From Bimastos eiseni (taxonomy: Eukaryota > Annelida > Clitellata > Crassiclitellata > Lumbricidae), in the NCBI GenBank assembly GCA_959347315.1, contig OY365811.1, positions 43,613,926 to 43,677,925 on the forward strand: 64,000 nt of DNA, written 5' to 3'. The notes under the pieces were generated by a model. It had not been told where the DNA came from and ran no database searches. It saw only the letters and a program-made list of their open reading frames with translations. A program made the translations under genes and the position numbers. This document shows, piece after piece, positions 34,287 through 46,400 of this stretch (position 1 is its first letter; each line of letters starts with the position of its first letter).

Positions 34287-37200
34287 ATGTCCGAAAGTGA
34301 CTTCCAAGTAGCAATTGAACAGTTTTACAGGGTGTCGTCCACACTGCATGATGAATGGCAGATAGAAGGCATACCGCTAGAGGTATTTTATTTGTACAAT
34401 GTGGTTTAAGGCTGACTTCGAGCATGAAAGTGTTAACTGGTTTTTCCATTTACGTGCAACATTTGAATTGTATATAAAAATATGATGTTCGAAATATATG
34501 GAATTTCGAGAATTTCATCCATAGAAAAATATCCCCGATGTCAAATGTTTGCCAAAAAAAATGTGTGGGAAATATTTTTATATTTGCCAATAAACAGAAA
34601 TTTCAACATTTTTTGTCAAAATGCAAAACCGAAATACAGGACAGATGCCTTTTTAGATCACTGAATTGTTATATTATGCAGAATTTTATGGTTCGTCAGT
34701 TTCTCTGCTGTTCTCTACATTGGTACGATAAATGAACGCTGTCATGTATATATGAATTAATACTTGCAAGCAGCAACCATGCTATGGTTATGGTCTCATT
34801 AGCACTTGTTTATGATCCCTATTAAACTGTTCTAATTGTGCATTCAGCTTCTAGTTATGCTGTTAGTTGTCAAAAGTGTATAGGATGATTTGCTTTTCTT
34901 ATGAATTTCTTAATGAATTTTTGCTGTTTGTTTGGTCTAGTGTCACATGAACAGAAAATACCTGAAGCGAAGAACACAAAAATGGATGAAGGTGTCTTCA
35001 AGTTGGAAGCAGAAAAGAGAGTCGCCTCTGGATTCAGAAGTCGGTGATCACCAGGGAACTGCTCAGGTAATAGGTAGGCATTTACTATTGGTTCGTAATG
35101 GGGCAGTAAGTTGGTAAGCCACTGCTTAGGAAACTCTGGCGTTCGTTGTTGGTAAAGAAGACATGATTAAAATCAATTTATCAGAATATAACGGTTTACT
35201 CTTAAGGTACTGTATATTGTTACCTCCAATTTCAATGCGATGGTTGTGCTTGAATCTCGACTTCAATATCTGTAGTGAAGTGTAGGGATCGACCGCATTT
35301 GAATTTCTTGCCGAGTCAGATTAACGAGTTTTATGAACTGAATTTTGCCGAGTCCGATGCCAAGTCCAAGTTTGTAATATTTAAAAAAGTCTCATTCTCT
35401 TGATTTCTAGATTAGCAGTTTACACAACTTTATGGATTTTTTTAGCTTTGCCTTAGTTTTCTGTAGGAAATAGTAACTTTTATGCACTAATATTAGCAGT
35501 ATTTGTGTTTTTAGTTAGGTTGGTTTGTCATTTTATAAATAAAAAATCCGATTTTCGTTTAAAATCGGAAAGAATAAAACTCGGACCCATTGTTTGTAAT
35601 GAGTCCCAAGTTTTGTCGAGTATTACATGTTATCCCAGAAGTATTCATCCTGTGCTTCATCTGGACTTTGGCTACCAGAGGCATTGATATGATTTCATAC
35701 ATTGTGTAAGTTCTTCTTTTAGCTGAGGGGGGATTCAAGGCGCAGAATAATCCCCTCCTCAATGTTTCATCCAATTCACCTTTAGGCTCCTCTAACACAC
35801 TGCAGAGTTTTTCAGACATAGCAATGTTTCCAAGACATGCTTTCAGTTTTGCAGCTTTTGTAAGAGTGCCTGAGTTTGTCTTGAAATTGGATAATTTCAT
35901 TTCCTTTAATGGGTTCAGCTTATTTTACTGGTCAGAAATATCTGCCGGATGACAAATCTATTCTTCCATGCTTCGTTATTACAGTGAACCACCACCATTC
36001 TGTGTTTCCCTTGCGTGAAAGTCTTGTTTTGTCATCTTTCAGCTCAGATTCAGACATTATTTCCTTTTGACAGCCAACATGCAGCGGTTATGAGAAGAAG
36101 AAAGTCTTGACAGAATTCATGTCTGTTTGAAGTTCTTTAAACAGATGGTCCACGTTTGATATCATTTGTAATTGTTTTCAGGGAATCAAGATTTATGTCT
36201 TGGAAATCAAATGAGAAAGTTTTGAAAGAGTGTTGAAAGATCTGCAACCTCTTTGGGGTCAAGACCTGCAGGTTGGGAAACACCCTTCTATCCCAAGTTA
36301 TGAACTCTACAACTTCAACTTTGACTTATTGATACCATTATGTTATAAGCGAGTTACAGTAGTCTAGTCGCCTAGAAACTGATTGTGATGTGAAACTGGT
36401 GAATTTTGTAGCAAGACATCGGATCTGAGGCAAGGGATGTTGTGGAACTGAAAAACTGGATGGAAGATGAGGCTGAATATAAGACAAAGTTGGAGGAGAA
36501 GGATGATGATGAGAGGAGTATCTATTGTCACCTGGAGCACAACATTATCTACAGTCACAGCTATGGCGTGCCAGTCGTTTACTTCAATGTCTTTCTGCCT
36601 AGTAAGTGGACAAGGTGTGGAGACAGAGAGACACAGAGGTAGAGAGACAGACAGACAGAGGGAGACATACAGACAGACAGAGAGGAAGAGAGAGAGAGAG
36701 AAAGTTATATTGTCATTGTTTCAGGAAAAACAGGTGAGCTAGGCAATGTTCCTGCTAATTTTTTGGAGATAGTGTGTGAAAGGATTTTTTGCTATATTTT
36801 ATTAGCAGTTGACACTTTTGTGTGCAGGTCTGACCTGAATGTGATGATAGTTAAATCACAACCATATCTATAAGTCTTTGGCTGTAAGTTCTGATAACCA
36901 AAGAGAATTGCAAAAATGTGTCTTAGAGCATCTGATGCATACATCACATTGTATGCAATTGTAACCTTTTTTATTTGCAATTTTCTATTCTGCTCTTTCA
37001 ATAGACTTGACCTCTTGGTTCCTCAAACTAGAACAACTCTGGCTCATTCTCGATCTCTTGCTTCAATTGGCCCCTCTCTGAGGAATGGGCTTTCTCCTTT
37101 GGTTTTCCCAAAACCTACTTCTTCTTGCAGGAACTTGCGCACTGGCAGCGCTTTTGAATGGTTTGCCCCACTAGAAGCACTCTGGAAATGCTTAAATACA

Positions 37201-40200
37201 TCTCTATGACCCATGTGCATGCTTAGATAATGAAGAACTTACATCCTTTCATTGGAAAGGTAGCGTTGTAATGGGAAAGTCTGTCTAAAAATGCAAGGCT
37301 TTGACTCATCTCAGATATTTTGCGTGGCTTTGATTCACCTAAAGAAGAGATTCCAAGCGATGCATGTGTGTGTGTGTGTGTGCACATTTATGAAGCGCAT
37401 TTAACAGATCATATTAAACATGATGTAATCACATGACTAGGCAATCTTTTGGAGCTGATGACATAACGAACCAATGACAAAGATTATTATGCTATTTTGT
37501 AGTTATAGTACTGTAATGATAATAGAAAGATAATAATTACATAGAAACTGATGATTTTTAATTTATTAGTTGCATTAGGAATTATTAGCTATGAATTGTT
37601 CATTTTCTGTTATTTGTGGTTCTTCTCCAATAGTGTCTGATAACGCTTTTCAACCTAACAATGAGTATTGTTCTTTTTATATCATTTTCAGGTGGTGAAC
37701 TTTTGACCTTGGATGATCTGTGGGAGAATTCGCTGGCACACGAGCGAAATAATCGAGAAAATTGCTGGACATTTATAACCCAACAGGTCAGTGATAAATG
37801 GCAGAGATGAGCGGAGAGCTCTTTGCGTACGTCTGTGAACATGTAAATTGATCTTAGATGTCCTTTCTATGTAAGTTTCTGTCAACAGTTTAGCTTGTAC
37901 AATATACATGGGCCTCTAAGAGATCATTCGAGACACTGTATAAATCAGTGATTTCCAATCTGTGTGGGTTGCGAGCACTTTGGTAGTGTACCGAGGAAAA
38001 CTTCTAATAATTATGTTATAAATTGTTAATGATGAAAAACAAAACTCTACAAAAGAAATATAATGTTTTTTTAAAAATCAAATCTGTTCAATTGATATAA
38101 TTTTTCACTGTGTTCTAAACTTGTAAGTAGGGCACAACCGGGAATCGCCTCGGACATTCGCCTCGGCCGAATATTGGACTATTCGGAAGTATTCATCTCG
38201 GAAAATATTACACCTGCAAATAGCTAAACTTAATAACTTTTAAAATAACTTTTTTGATAAAATAATTTTTTTAATAAAATAATTTTTTTTCATCAAATAA
38301 ATTTAGGACTAACGAACTTACTTATAAGTTATTGATTAACTAAACAAGAACTTAACATTCCATTAAATTTTATTTAAAATACTGATGTTAATTTATATAT
38401 TTTAATTTCTTTTGGTTGCATTCCCCAGATGGCAACCATATAAGTAATTTTCTTGCTTGAATTGGCCCACCCACTTTCCGGTAAACATTAGTGAGTAAAA
38501 ACATCGTTGATAACTTCATATTTCAAATTTTATAACAAGGTTTTACATTTTTTCACAAATAAAGTTATTAAATAATAAATATATTGTTATAGCCTAGAGT
38601 GCGACGATACGCTATCTGATGGACATTGCTATAGACTCTGCATTGACTATAGATAGTTCTCCGTAGCTGTGCACGTGGCAGGTTAACTACGCTTTGCCTA
38701 CTGATGGTACTCTCTGCCAGTTGTGGACCAGATTTGCCGCTACTATTCGGTTCGTACCTGGATCTGGCATATAGTGCATCCAAATACTCAGATTCGGTAC
38801 TTGGTGGAAATTGTCTACTCAGTTATGCCCTACTTCTAAGGACAACGTCACTATGTATGCAGTCTACTAAAGATATATAACGGTTGTTTAAGAAGCAAAT
38901 ATGTTCAATTGATGTCTTGAACAGTCTATTTTTTTACGAAATGACGAATTTCACCAGTCAACATTTTCCTAAAAGAGTTTGGATGAGCTTTGACTTTCTA
39001 TTCAGAAATCATATCATTTGAATTAGTTCACAGCAGTCAAAATTCTTTTAACCATTTGCATCTTTGTGGTTTTGTGAATTTAGATTTTGAGTGTTAATTG
39101 AAATCAAATGTAAAACGAACTTCTTAGAATCGATGATGAAATGCGATTATGCTTGTCGTCTCTGGGTCTCGTTTCAATTTGATTTGCACTCGAAAGCTGT
39201 GATCATTAATTATTAAAAGGTAAAAGTTAATTTGTGCAAATAAATTAATAACTATCAGAGAATTATAATTATTAGAATAGACTATGTCACTGGACCGACT
39301 AGATCACGAGAGTATTATTACACAACTAGAATATTAAAATTAGAGTATTATTAGATAATAGTGACAAATAAAAAAAGGTAGGGGTATAAGTATTATCTAA
39401 CAAATCATCTTTTTAGTCTCACATGCAAAGGAATCAGGATAAAACTGTTCAATGTGTGGTTAAGAAAATACCAATTTCATGTATGTTGTGTAATTGAAGC
39501 ATGTAAGTAAGAATATTTTATATTAGACTACCAGCAAACCAGCAAATGCATGATAGCTTACAAATCCTGCCCTACCTGCTTTAATGAGGGACTTTGTAAA
39601 CATGGCTGCTAGTAGATGGCACCAGTGTCAAATTTGGGTAAACTCCCGAGGTAAAATTGTGTGTGATGTATGTTTCTTCATGCAAAAGTAATCTAAAAGT
39701 TAGCCAAATTATGAAATGCCGACGTATTGCTGTGTGCCAAAATTCAAAGGAAAAGAAGGCGGCAACCTGTTAGATCTGAAGGTTTTAACCTGCATGCAAT
39801 ATTTATAATTTTCTTGTTCTCGCAGCGGTAAATGGAAAGTCCGCTGTGATTGGACGTAAAAAAATGAGACATAGGTTGCCCTCTCCTCTCTTCATTTCTA
39901 GTATTCAAGTTTATGTATTTATCCATAATGGAATAAAAATTTAATTCTTACACCAGCCATCGATCGGAACAGCATAAACAAACAACGCATGGCCAATATC
40001 AACAAAAATTTTCTAGACCTATGTGAACACTGGCGCCACCTACTTTTACTTAGAGGAACTGCCCACAAAGTCCCCCATTACACTACATACATGAAATTGG
40101 TAGATTCTTATTGTTTACCCATTTGGCCCATTTGTTTGCATCTACTGTTGATGGCTAGAGTTGGTATTATTGGCCAAGAGTAGTACTTTCATTTTGTGAA

Positions 40201-41351
40201 TGCTATATGACCTTGTTTAAGATGTTTATTTATACCTTTTGTAAGCTGCTCTGCATTTGCTGGTAGTCTAATAAAGAATATTCTTACTTACTTACTTTCT
40301 TCTGAATGAAGGATGATGATGATGTCTGTTGAAATTCCTGTCTATTATCTTTAACCAATTGTCTCTCTCTCTCTCTCTTCCACTTTTGAGAGAACTTCCT
40401 TTGATAGAATGATAACTAGTTATTATTATTAGTTTGACTTTCTGTAGTTTTAGCGGGTGTTTATGTAGATTCTGTTGAGAATGTTCTGACACAGACTACA
40501 CATCTTTTTATTTTGTTGAGCCATTTGCGTCTGCTTGTATCGTCTTCTTTTTATGATTGTTTTTTCCAGGAACATCCATTTCTCCGGCGTCCGTTTTTCC
40601 ACTTCCATCCTTGTCATACAGCTAATCTGATGGCAAAGGTCCAGTGCTTAAAGTCGAGCCTGTCTCCAGGGTATCTTCATAGCATAGCATAGCTGTATAG
40701 CATATCTTTATAGCATTTCTTCATAGCATATCTTCATAGCATATCGTCATAGCATATCGTCATAGCATATCTTCATGCCATATCTTTGCAACATATCTTC
40801 ATAGCATATTTTCACTGCATATCTTTATAGCATATCTTTCTACAGATTGATCGATTGTTTGATGTGAATCCGTTTTTTCCATGTCTGATTGTAAGCTTTT
40901 CCAAAGACGAGAAGAAGATCATAGTCAAATAATTCTTGCTGTTTAATAGCATGTGAGTCACTCACTGTGTGTGGCAGCAGTTTGCCTTCTCCTGAGGATA
41001 AGATCTCAAAAGGAAATGCTTCTGTGGACGATACGGTGTATGCCAGACACATGACTTTTTTGAAATTCTAAATTGTGTTCCTAATAAGTGGACTAGTGAA
41101 GAGAAAATCATGCATTTCATCATAAATGGCTTTAATTAATACCGGTGTAACTGGATCTTCATGATCTCTGCTCTCTTCTTCTCACTCTTCTTTGTTTATT
41201 TCGTTTTAGGCTTTACCTGTTGAGTTGGTTGAGTAGTATTGCACCCTTCATCCACTTAGACCTGAGCCTAGCTTATGGCCGCGAAATGACGGATCAACCA
41301 ACAACGACTGATGATCTTCATCTAGAGTTGTCAAATTCTACCAGTCTTTGA
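34287..41351 (+). CDS. ATG10: ATG10, E2-like enzyme of ATG12-ATG5 conjugation
   Basis: Six exons in matching phase: 34287-34382, 34941-35066, 36412-36601, 37692-37786, 40570-40670 and 41210-41351, giving 249 codons (human 220). Donors are GTATTT, GTAATA, GTAAGT, GTCAGT and GTATCT, and all acceptors end in AG. Signature stretches are SYGVPVVYF, LLTLDDLWEN, WTFITQQEHPFL, HFHPCHTANLM with the catalytic cysteine at residue 184, and LLSWLSSIAPFIHLDLSLAYG. ATG10 takes activated ATG12 from ATG7 and transfers it to ATG5 in the cytosol during autophagosome formation. This role comes from the family, and the catalytic Cys is seen here. The start is taken at the second of two in-frame ATGs (the other is at 34269) because MSESDF resembles the family's MEEDEF. 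Exon 2 is the least conserved and rests on phase and open frame. Introns carry several transposons. Confidence 0.93.
35688..36290 (-). mobile_element. Probable hAT-like remnant in ATG10 intron 2
   Basis: On the minus strand the segment begins near 36290 with GTGTTTCCCAACCTGCAGGT followed by CTTGACCCC. This recalls the start of hAT elements with a zinc-finger transposase. Downstream, partly open frames (for example 35900-35559) encode unrecognised Lys/Leu-rich sequence. Ends and duplication were not found, so this is a weak call. Confidence 0.35.
38128..38832 (+). mobile_element. hAT-type element, TAGGGCATAAC family, copy 1
   Basis: The left end is TAGGGCACAACCGGGAATCG. The right end, complemented, is TAGGGCATAACTGAG. 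The flanks CTTGTAAG and CTTCTAAG (seven of eight) are an 8-bp target duplication. The interior matches the copies at 53324-54009 and 55148-56123, including CCTCGGCCGAATATTGGACT near the left end and CTATAGACTCTGCATTGACT near the right. No transposase frame. It lies in ATG10 intron 4. Confidence 0.92.
39503..40291. mobile_element. Long inverted-repeat element in ATG10 intron 4
   Basis: Ends carry GTAAGTAAGAATATT and then, after two or three varied bases, TATTAGACTACCAGCAAA in inverted orientation. Further in, GGGACTTTGT and GGCACCAGTGT on the left face complementary sequence near 40020-40075 on the right. The inverted repeat thus spans well over 100 bases with divergence. No clear target duplication. 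Confidence 0.65.
40674..40840. repeat. Tandem repeat CATAGCATATCTT in ATG10 intron 5
   Basis: About ten imperfect copies of a 15-bp unit, CATAGCATATCTTCA, begin directly after the exon-5 donor site. Confidence 0.85.
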
Positions 41352-42304
41352 TGATGACATCTTGTAATGGCCAGATGACTACTTCTTCACCTGTTGTTGA
41401 GAATGATGATGTCATCATAGCTTTAACTGTGATGATGAGCTGTTGGGGCCATTTGTTTGAAACGACTGTGATGATGATTATGCGGTTGAATGAATTAACA
41501 TTCAAAGAAAACGGTCGGTTATTAAGGTTTTTGAAAGTGTTTCTATATAAAGGATGCTTGCATTTTTACACCACTGCTGATTTTTTCTGCTTGGTTTTCT
41601 TCTCAGAAAGGCAAATCTGTTTAAACACGAACGATATCTGTGCTCAAAAATCAAATGCATAAAGTTCAATGCAATGTGTTTAATTATTGTTACTTGTGAA
41701 GTTTTGACGGAAGAAGGTCCACACTTTAACGAGCAGTAGGGCAGATTGGAGCCTTGCGTTGCTTCTATAGAGCTAAATTCGACTCCTCTAATAACTTCTG
41801 TTTGTAGGTTAATGCTATAACTTGTAATCAAACTGCATAATTGTCAGTTTGGATTAATAAAGGAAAGTTTATTAAACATGTGTTGTTTGTGCATTATTTG
41901 CTTTGGCTGAATTTCGGTCTCTTAGACGACTCCTCACCATTGAACTGAATGGATTATTGCTCTGTTTTTAAGTTCCATCGACTCATAAAAATTACTCTAT
42001 TGACTATTCTTCTTGTTTCCATGCTATTCAACCCTATCGCGAGTGTTTCATTGGCAAGTGAAATGGCATATGCTGTGTGGCTCCGAGTGACTCCGTCATT
42101 TTTAACTAATGCTAGTGTCGCCTAAGTATTTTATCCGTCCCTGAAACTGTTTCAGTGTGTTTCTAAGTGATGGCGAGTGTTATGTTGCTCCTTGTGACAC
42201 AGTGGTTTTATAACTAAACTGCGTGATTTACATATGATATGACGTGAGTGCAAATGACAGTATTTATATGAAATGTGGGGAATTTTAAGGTTAAAATATC
42301 CAAA
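41352..42304. other. ATG10 3' UTR and spacer
   Basis: Contains the ATG10 polyadenylation signal and otherwise AT-rich sequence. The small frames at 41348-41662 and 41502-41831 are shadows in the untranslated region. Confidence 0.5.
41856..41861 (+). terminator. AATAAA polyadenylation signal for ATG10
   Basis: First canonical AATAAA after the ATG10 stop, about 505 bp downstream and followed by T-rich sequence. Confidence 0.55.
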
Positions 42305-42790
42305 TCTATATAAATAAAGACAAGATTATGTGTGTGTCTGTCTTTCCGGCTATGCATTTGCACAGTTTTAGAGCTATTGACTCAAAACCTTTGCCGTTGG
42401 CTCGGGGAACACCTGGAACGTGCAGCTTCCTGGTCTGCAGGGCCAAAAACCTGTCTCAGCACCCCAGGAAAGTTTCCTTTTCAATCGCCAGGAGTGTCAC
42501 CTGCTGTACATTTGCCGACATGTGCACGTGATATCTGCCACACCTCTTCTTCTTTTACACCGTCATGGACGGTTTTGGAGATATCGTACACTACATACAG
42601 GTACTTTGCGCGCATCAGTTTTTTTTTTACAATTCCGTTTATGCATTTCCACGCTTTTACAGCTCGAAACCTTCGCCGTTCGCTCAAAGGACACCCAGTA
42701 GAGGGGTTGTTGAACTCGCGACCGCCGTCTTCCTGCTCTCCACGGCCAAAAGCCTGTCTCAACCCACGTAACGTCGAGTTCCCCAGCTAG
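42305..42790 (+). mobile_element. Helitron-like non-autonomous element
   Basis: Starts TCTATATAAATAAAGAC after an A and ends CCCCAGCTAG before a T. This fits Helitron rules (5' TC, 3' CTRR, insertion between A and T, no target duplication and no terminal inverted repeats). A weak ACGT-A-ACGT stem lies about 15 bp before the 3' end, where Helitrons have a hairpin. The interior contains two diverged direct copies of a roughly 120-bp segment (near 42345-42465 and 42640-42765) with CTATGCATTTGCAC-like starts and GCCAAAAGCCTGTCTCA-like ends. The overlapping small frames are not recognised. Confidence 0.55.
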
Positions 42791-43499
42791 TATCGTACCA
42801 AAACAATGTCAGAATTATCAAATTTCGATATAGTTGGCATCACAAGCAGCTACAATAATCAGCTATTTTAGCAATCGACTTTACTGAGTATCGGCATGAC
42901 TGGCAAAAACTGATATCGGCACTGGTCTATCCTATAAGCCTACTTGTTCTGACGCATAAACCCGGGGTGTGATTTTATCACCCGAATGCCATACAAATGA
43001 CTATTCCTGTTTTTTTGTATTTTTAACTCTTTCACAGCTCTGAAGACATCTGTTTTGCAATTGCACATTATGATTATTTTGTTAGTTTATTGTCTTTGAG
43101 GCTTCGCACCTGGTGGTCCCCATTGCGTTTACAGGTGAACCAATACAGTACTTACTTACTTCATGGCTGACTCTGAGCGTACTGAGGGTATACGTGGATT
43201 GCACCCTACCTGCATCTGCATGATTTCACTGGAGAAAGTGGCGTGGGTTGTTTTCGTTTCTTTTACAAATAAGTCTTTATTAATAAGGTATACGTGACGT
43301 TTGAAATATTTAAATACATAAAATGTGAAACAGTTGGTGTGAGTTATCAACAGTTTTAGTTAAGGATTAACTCTTGCGCCACCTGCTTAATATTTTAGAA
43401 ACTATTTTGACAGAAGGTGGAACAGACGAGCTAAAAGCCTGTTATTTGTTATAATTATTACTAGAAACGTTCAGGTGTGGGTAGAAGCAGATCGAAAAT
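42791..43499. other. Spacer upstream of PDZD11
   Basis: Includes a possible one-sided hAT remnant near 42870-42935 (CGGCACTGGTCTATCCTA at its right edge) and the presumed PDZD11 promoter. No TATA box is obvious close to the start codon. Confidence 0.4.
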
Positions 43500-46400
43500 A
43501 TGGCTCTTTTTGGCTCAAAAGGAGCTAGATATCCAGATTTGCCTCCATACGAAAATCCACCGCCGTGGATTCCTCAACAGCAAGTAAGTAGGTAGACTTC
43601 AAATTGATTGTGTCAATTATTGCGATAAATTCCACCGCTAGAGTGTATTTTTGCGAATGATGTATATTGTATGAATGAATGAATAATCTGTCCGGCCGCA
43701 ACAAGGATATTTTCGCCGCATTTCGAAGACAGGCTTTATTCTTGTTGTGGCGGATAACCGCCTTTTGCTGCGCTGACCTTGGGTGAATAGAGCTATATTG
43801 CATTTGGTGAATGTCAGAAATGTGAACAATAGGCATAATGATAGTTTTATCATATTTATAATCAAGGAAAGTCAAACAATGAAGTCTACTAACGTCTCAA
43901 ACAATATCTATCTACCTAAAGTGGCATCATTTAATCTAAACTAATGTATATTATAATGAGATCTGGACCCAAAGAGACGATGTGTAGAAGGATAGTTCCT
44001 AGCATCTGCTTGCATAACAGCAAAGATCTTCCTCGCTCGAAAGACTTCATCATGTGAAGTGTAGGCGTTTCGGAAACTTGTTGGAGCGAAGGTGACTCCG
44101 TGACAAACGGAAGCACATTAAATCCAACACAGTAAGTTAAATCGGGTTTAACATTCTCGAGGTAAATCCAGCTGACAAAATGACCGTCTTACTTGGTCAA
44201 CGGTTTACAAGGAATGCGTCCAAAGGTAACACCAAGCACCACACGCAAGAAACGATACTCGTAACATCACAACATCCGCAGCACTGACTAACGTAGTCCT
44301 TAAACAGGCGAACTTTGTATTAGCTGCAATAAATCCGTTCTTGAAGACTTATTTCTGTCATCGGCCGAATACTGACAACATCTCCATAACTCCGCTTTGC
44401 CAATTAGAAACTTCTACTTCTGTTAAGTTGATTCTGTTGCCGTGGTAACACGTCGAAAATGTCACCTTGAGTACGTCATGAATAACCTTTCACAGAATTT
44501 GTTTCTCATTAATTCTTAGCCTTTAAATCATTAATATATTATCAATTGCTGCCACTTTAATTAATTAGAAGCCACTGTAATTGAATAGCTTATCCTAGCC
44601 TACCTATAATTAAATAAGTGTAGTAACAAGTAAGATTAAGAAGGCTATAATTTGATACACTTGTCGAGTTGTGTTTGCCCTCGTGAGGTCAGTTTTGGTC
44701 AAGATTTGTGTCATCATTAGAAGAGAATGAACTTTCAGCCGCAATTTATAGGTCCTACGAAGATTTTGCTTCTGCACAATCTTTTGGCACACGTGCACTG
44801 TTGAAAATGCCAAATTCAAAAATCTTTTTAATTTTTGTCATCAGTTTTGATTTGTCTGGTTAGGTATCGCCAGGGTCAGGGTAGTTTAGGGTTAGGTTGC
44901 CTGTATTTGCCTGTGTCATTCATTTAAGCAACAGCTTTTTAAATGAACGAATACGTACATCGAGATGATTGGAAGAACTTGAACCCTCGTATATGTGATC
45001 AGACTGGCAGAATCTTTGGCCACAGAGACACCACGCTGTATGATTGTGTATGGCATATGGCATATCTTATATGGTGCTTTTTAGGATCTCGTAAATCATT
45101 TTGTCTGCTTTAACTTGTTGCTTACCATCAATAGGAATCCTTATCGTAAACTGCAAATTTCTGACATAGCGCTCACAAAAGCAAAGTCGCAGTAACCAAC
45201 TCATAGACAGGCACGTAATAAAAAGAGAAACGATACACAACACCCTAAAAAATTGCCTGCTAGCCATTCTAGATATAATTAGTACAATGGAGGATATAAT
45301 ATGCACAATGTAGTTTGTTCATGGTGCATTTATGTATGCCCTCAAATGCCAATAACTTTGCCAAATAGATTGCAACCTTCCCCTAATGCAATTCTCAAAA
45401 ATTTGTCTCATTTGGTCAGTGACAACATAATATTTTAATAAAAAGGTAACTGAACGAACAAATCTTAGCAGCCATTAACCGATGCAAAATAGTTCACAAC
45501 TTCTACACCATATAAAACCAGAGTCAATGCAATTTGGATGTTAACTGTTTTAGCGTCTTGGAAACCGAGATTACGACAATGACTTAAGGGTGTTCATGAC
45601 GCGAAGAGTACTTCTGCGCAGAAATCAAATAACGGACACGGTTGGTATAATATCCATTAGATCGATAATTGAATTATGGTATGCTGTTTTTATTCAGTTG
45701 ATAGTTGATGGAAGTACAGTAGTTGTGATAAGATCGATGGAAACTGTAATTGTCGATGGTTGGTTTTCGTTTTAACTCACCATATCTGAGTGCTTTAGAT
45801 TGATCCATTTGAGACCTTAGTGGACACTAAGAGACCGAATAAGGCAGATGCTAATCTCGAGTTGAGACGGTTCAGTGAGACTTTTCAGTTTTCAAGGACT
45901 TCTCTGTTCCTGTTCATCTGACACAATACAGTAATTCAGTCTGTGATTCAGGACAATGCTTTTTGAATCTAGTGGAAGCAGTACAAGGAACACGATTCCC
46001 TGCTTCTCCAATGCTTATTATTTGCTCTGAATAATATCTGGAAATGAATTGCCGTTTCGGTGTTTTAATGGTTTCAGCTGGGCTTCAATGTTCGTGGAGG
46101 AGAAGACAGAAGATGTGGAATCTACATTTCTTGGGTCTGTTTGGAAAATCTACTCTGCCTGCCTACTTCTCTTGCTACTGCCTTCCATCCTTCCCTGCCT
46201 CTCTGCCTTCCTACCTCCTTCCCTTCCTCTCTGCTTGCCTGCTTTTCTCTGTGTCACTCATTTAGGAACTGGTTATTTTAATTAATTAATTTGTACATTG
46301 AGATAATTGGAAGAACTGTTTTGTATTTTTTTGTTTGTTTGTTGTGCATTTCAGGTGAAACCAGGAACAGAGGCAGAAGCTCAGGGTCTGAAAGAGTGCG

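Noticed and set aside
36467..36742. Frame overlapping ATG10 exon 3 with an Arg/Glu-rich tail
   Set aside because: Out of phase with the conserved ATG10 exon and running into a GACAGA simple repeat in the intron.
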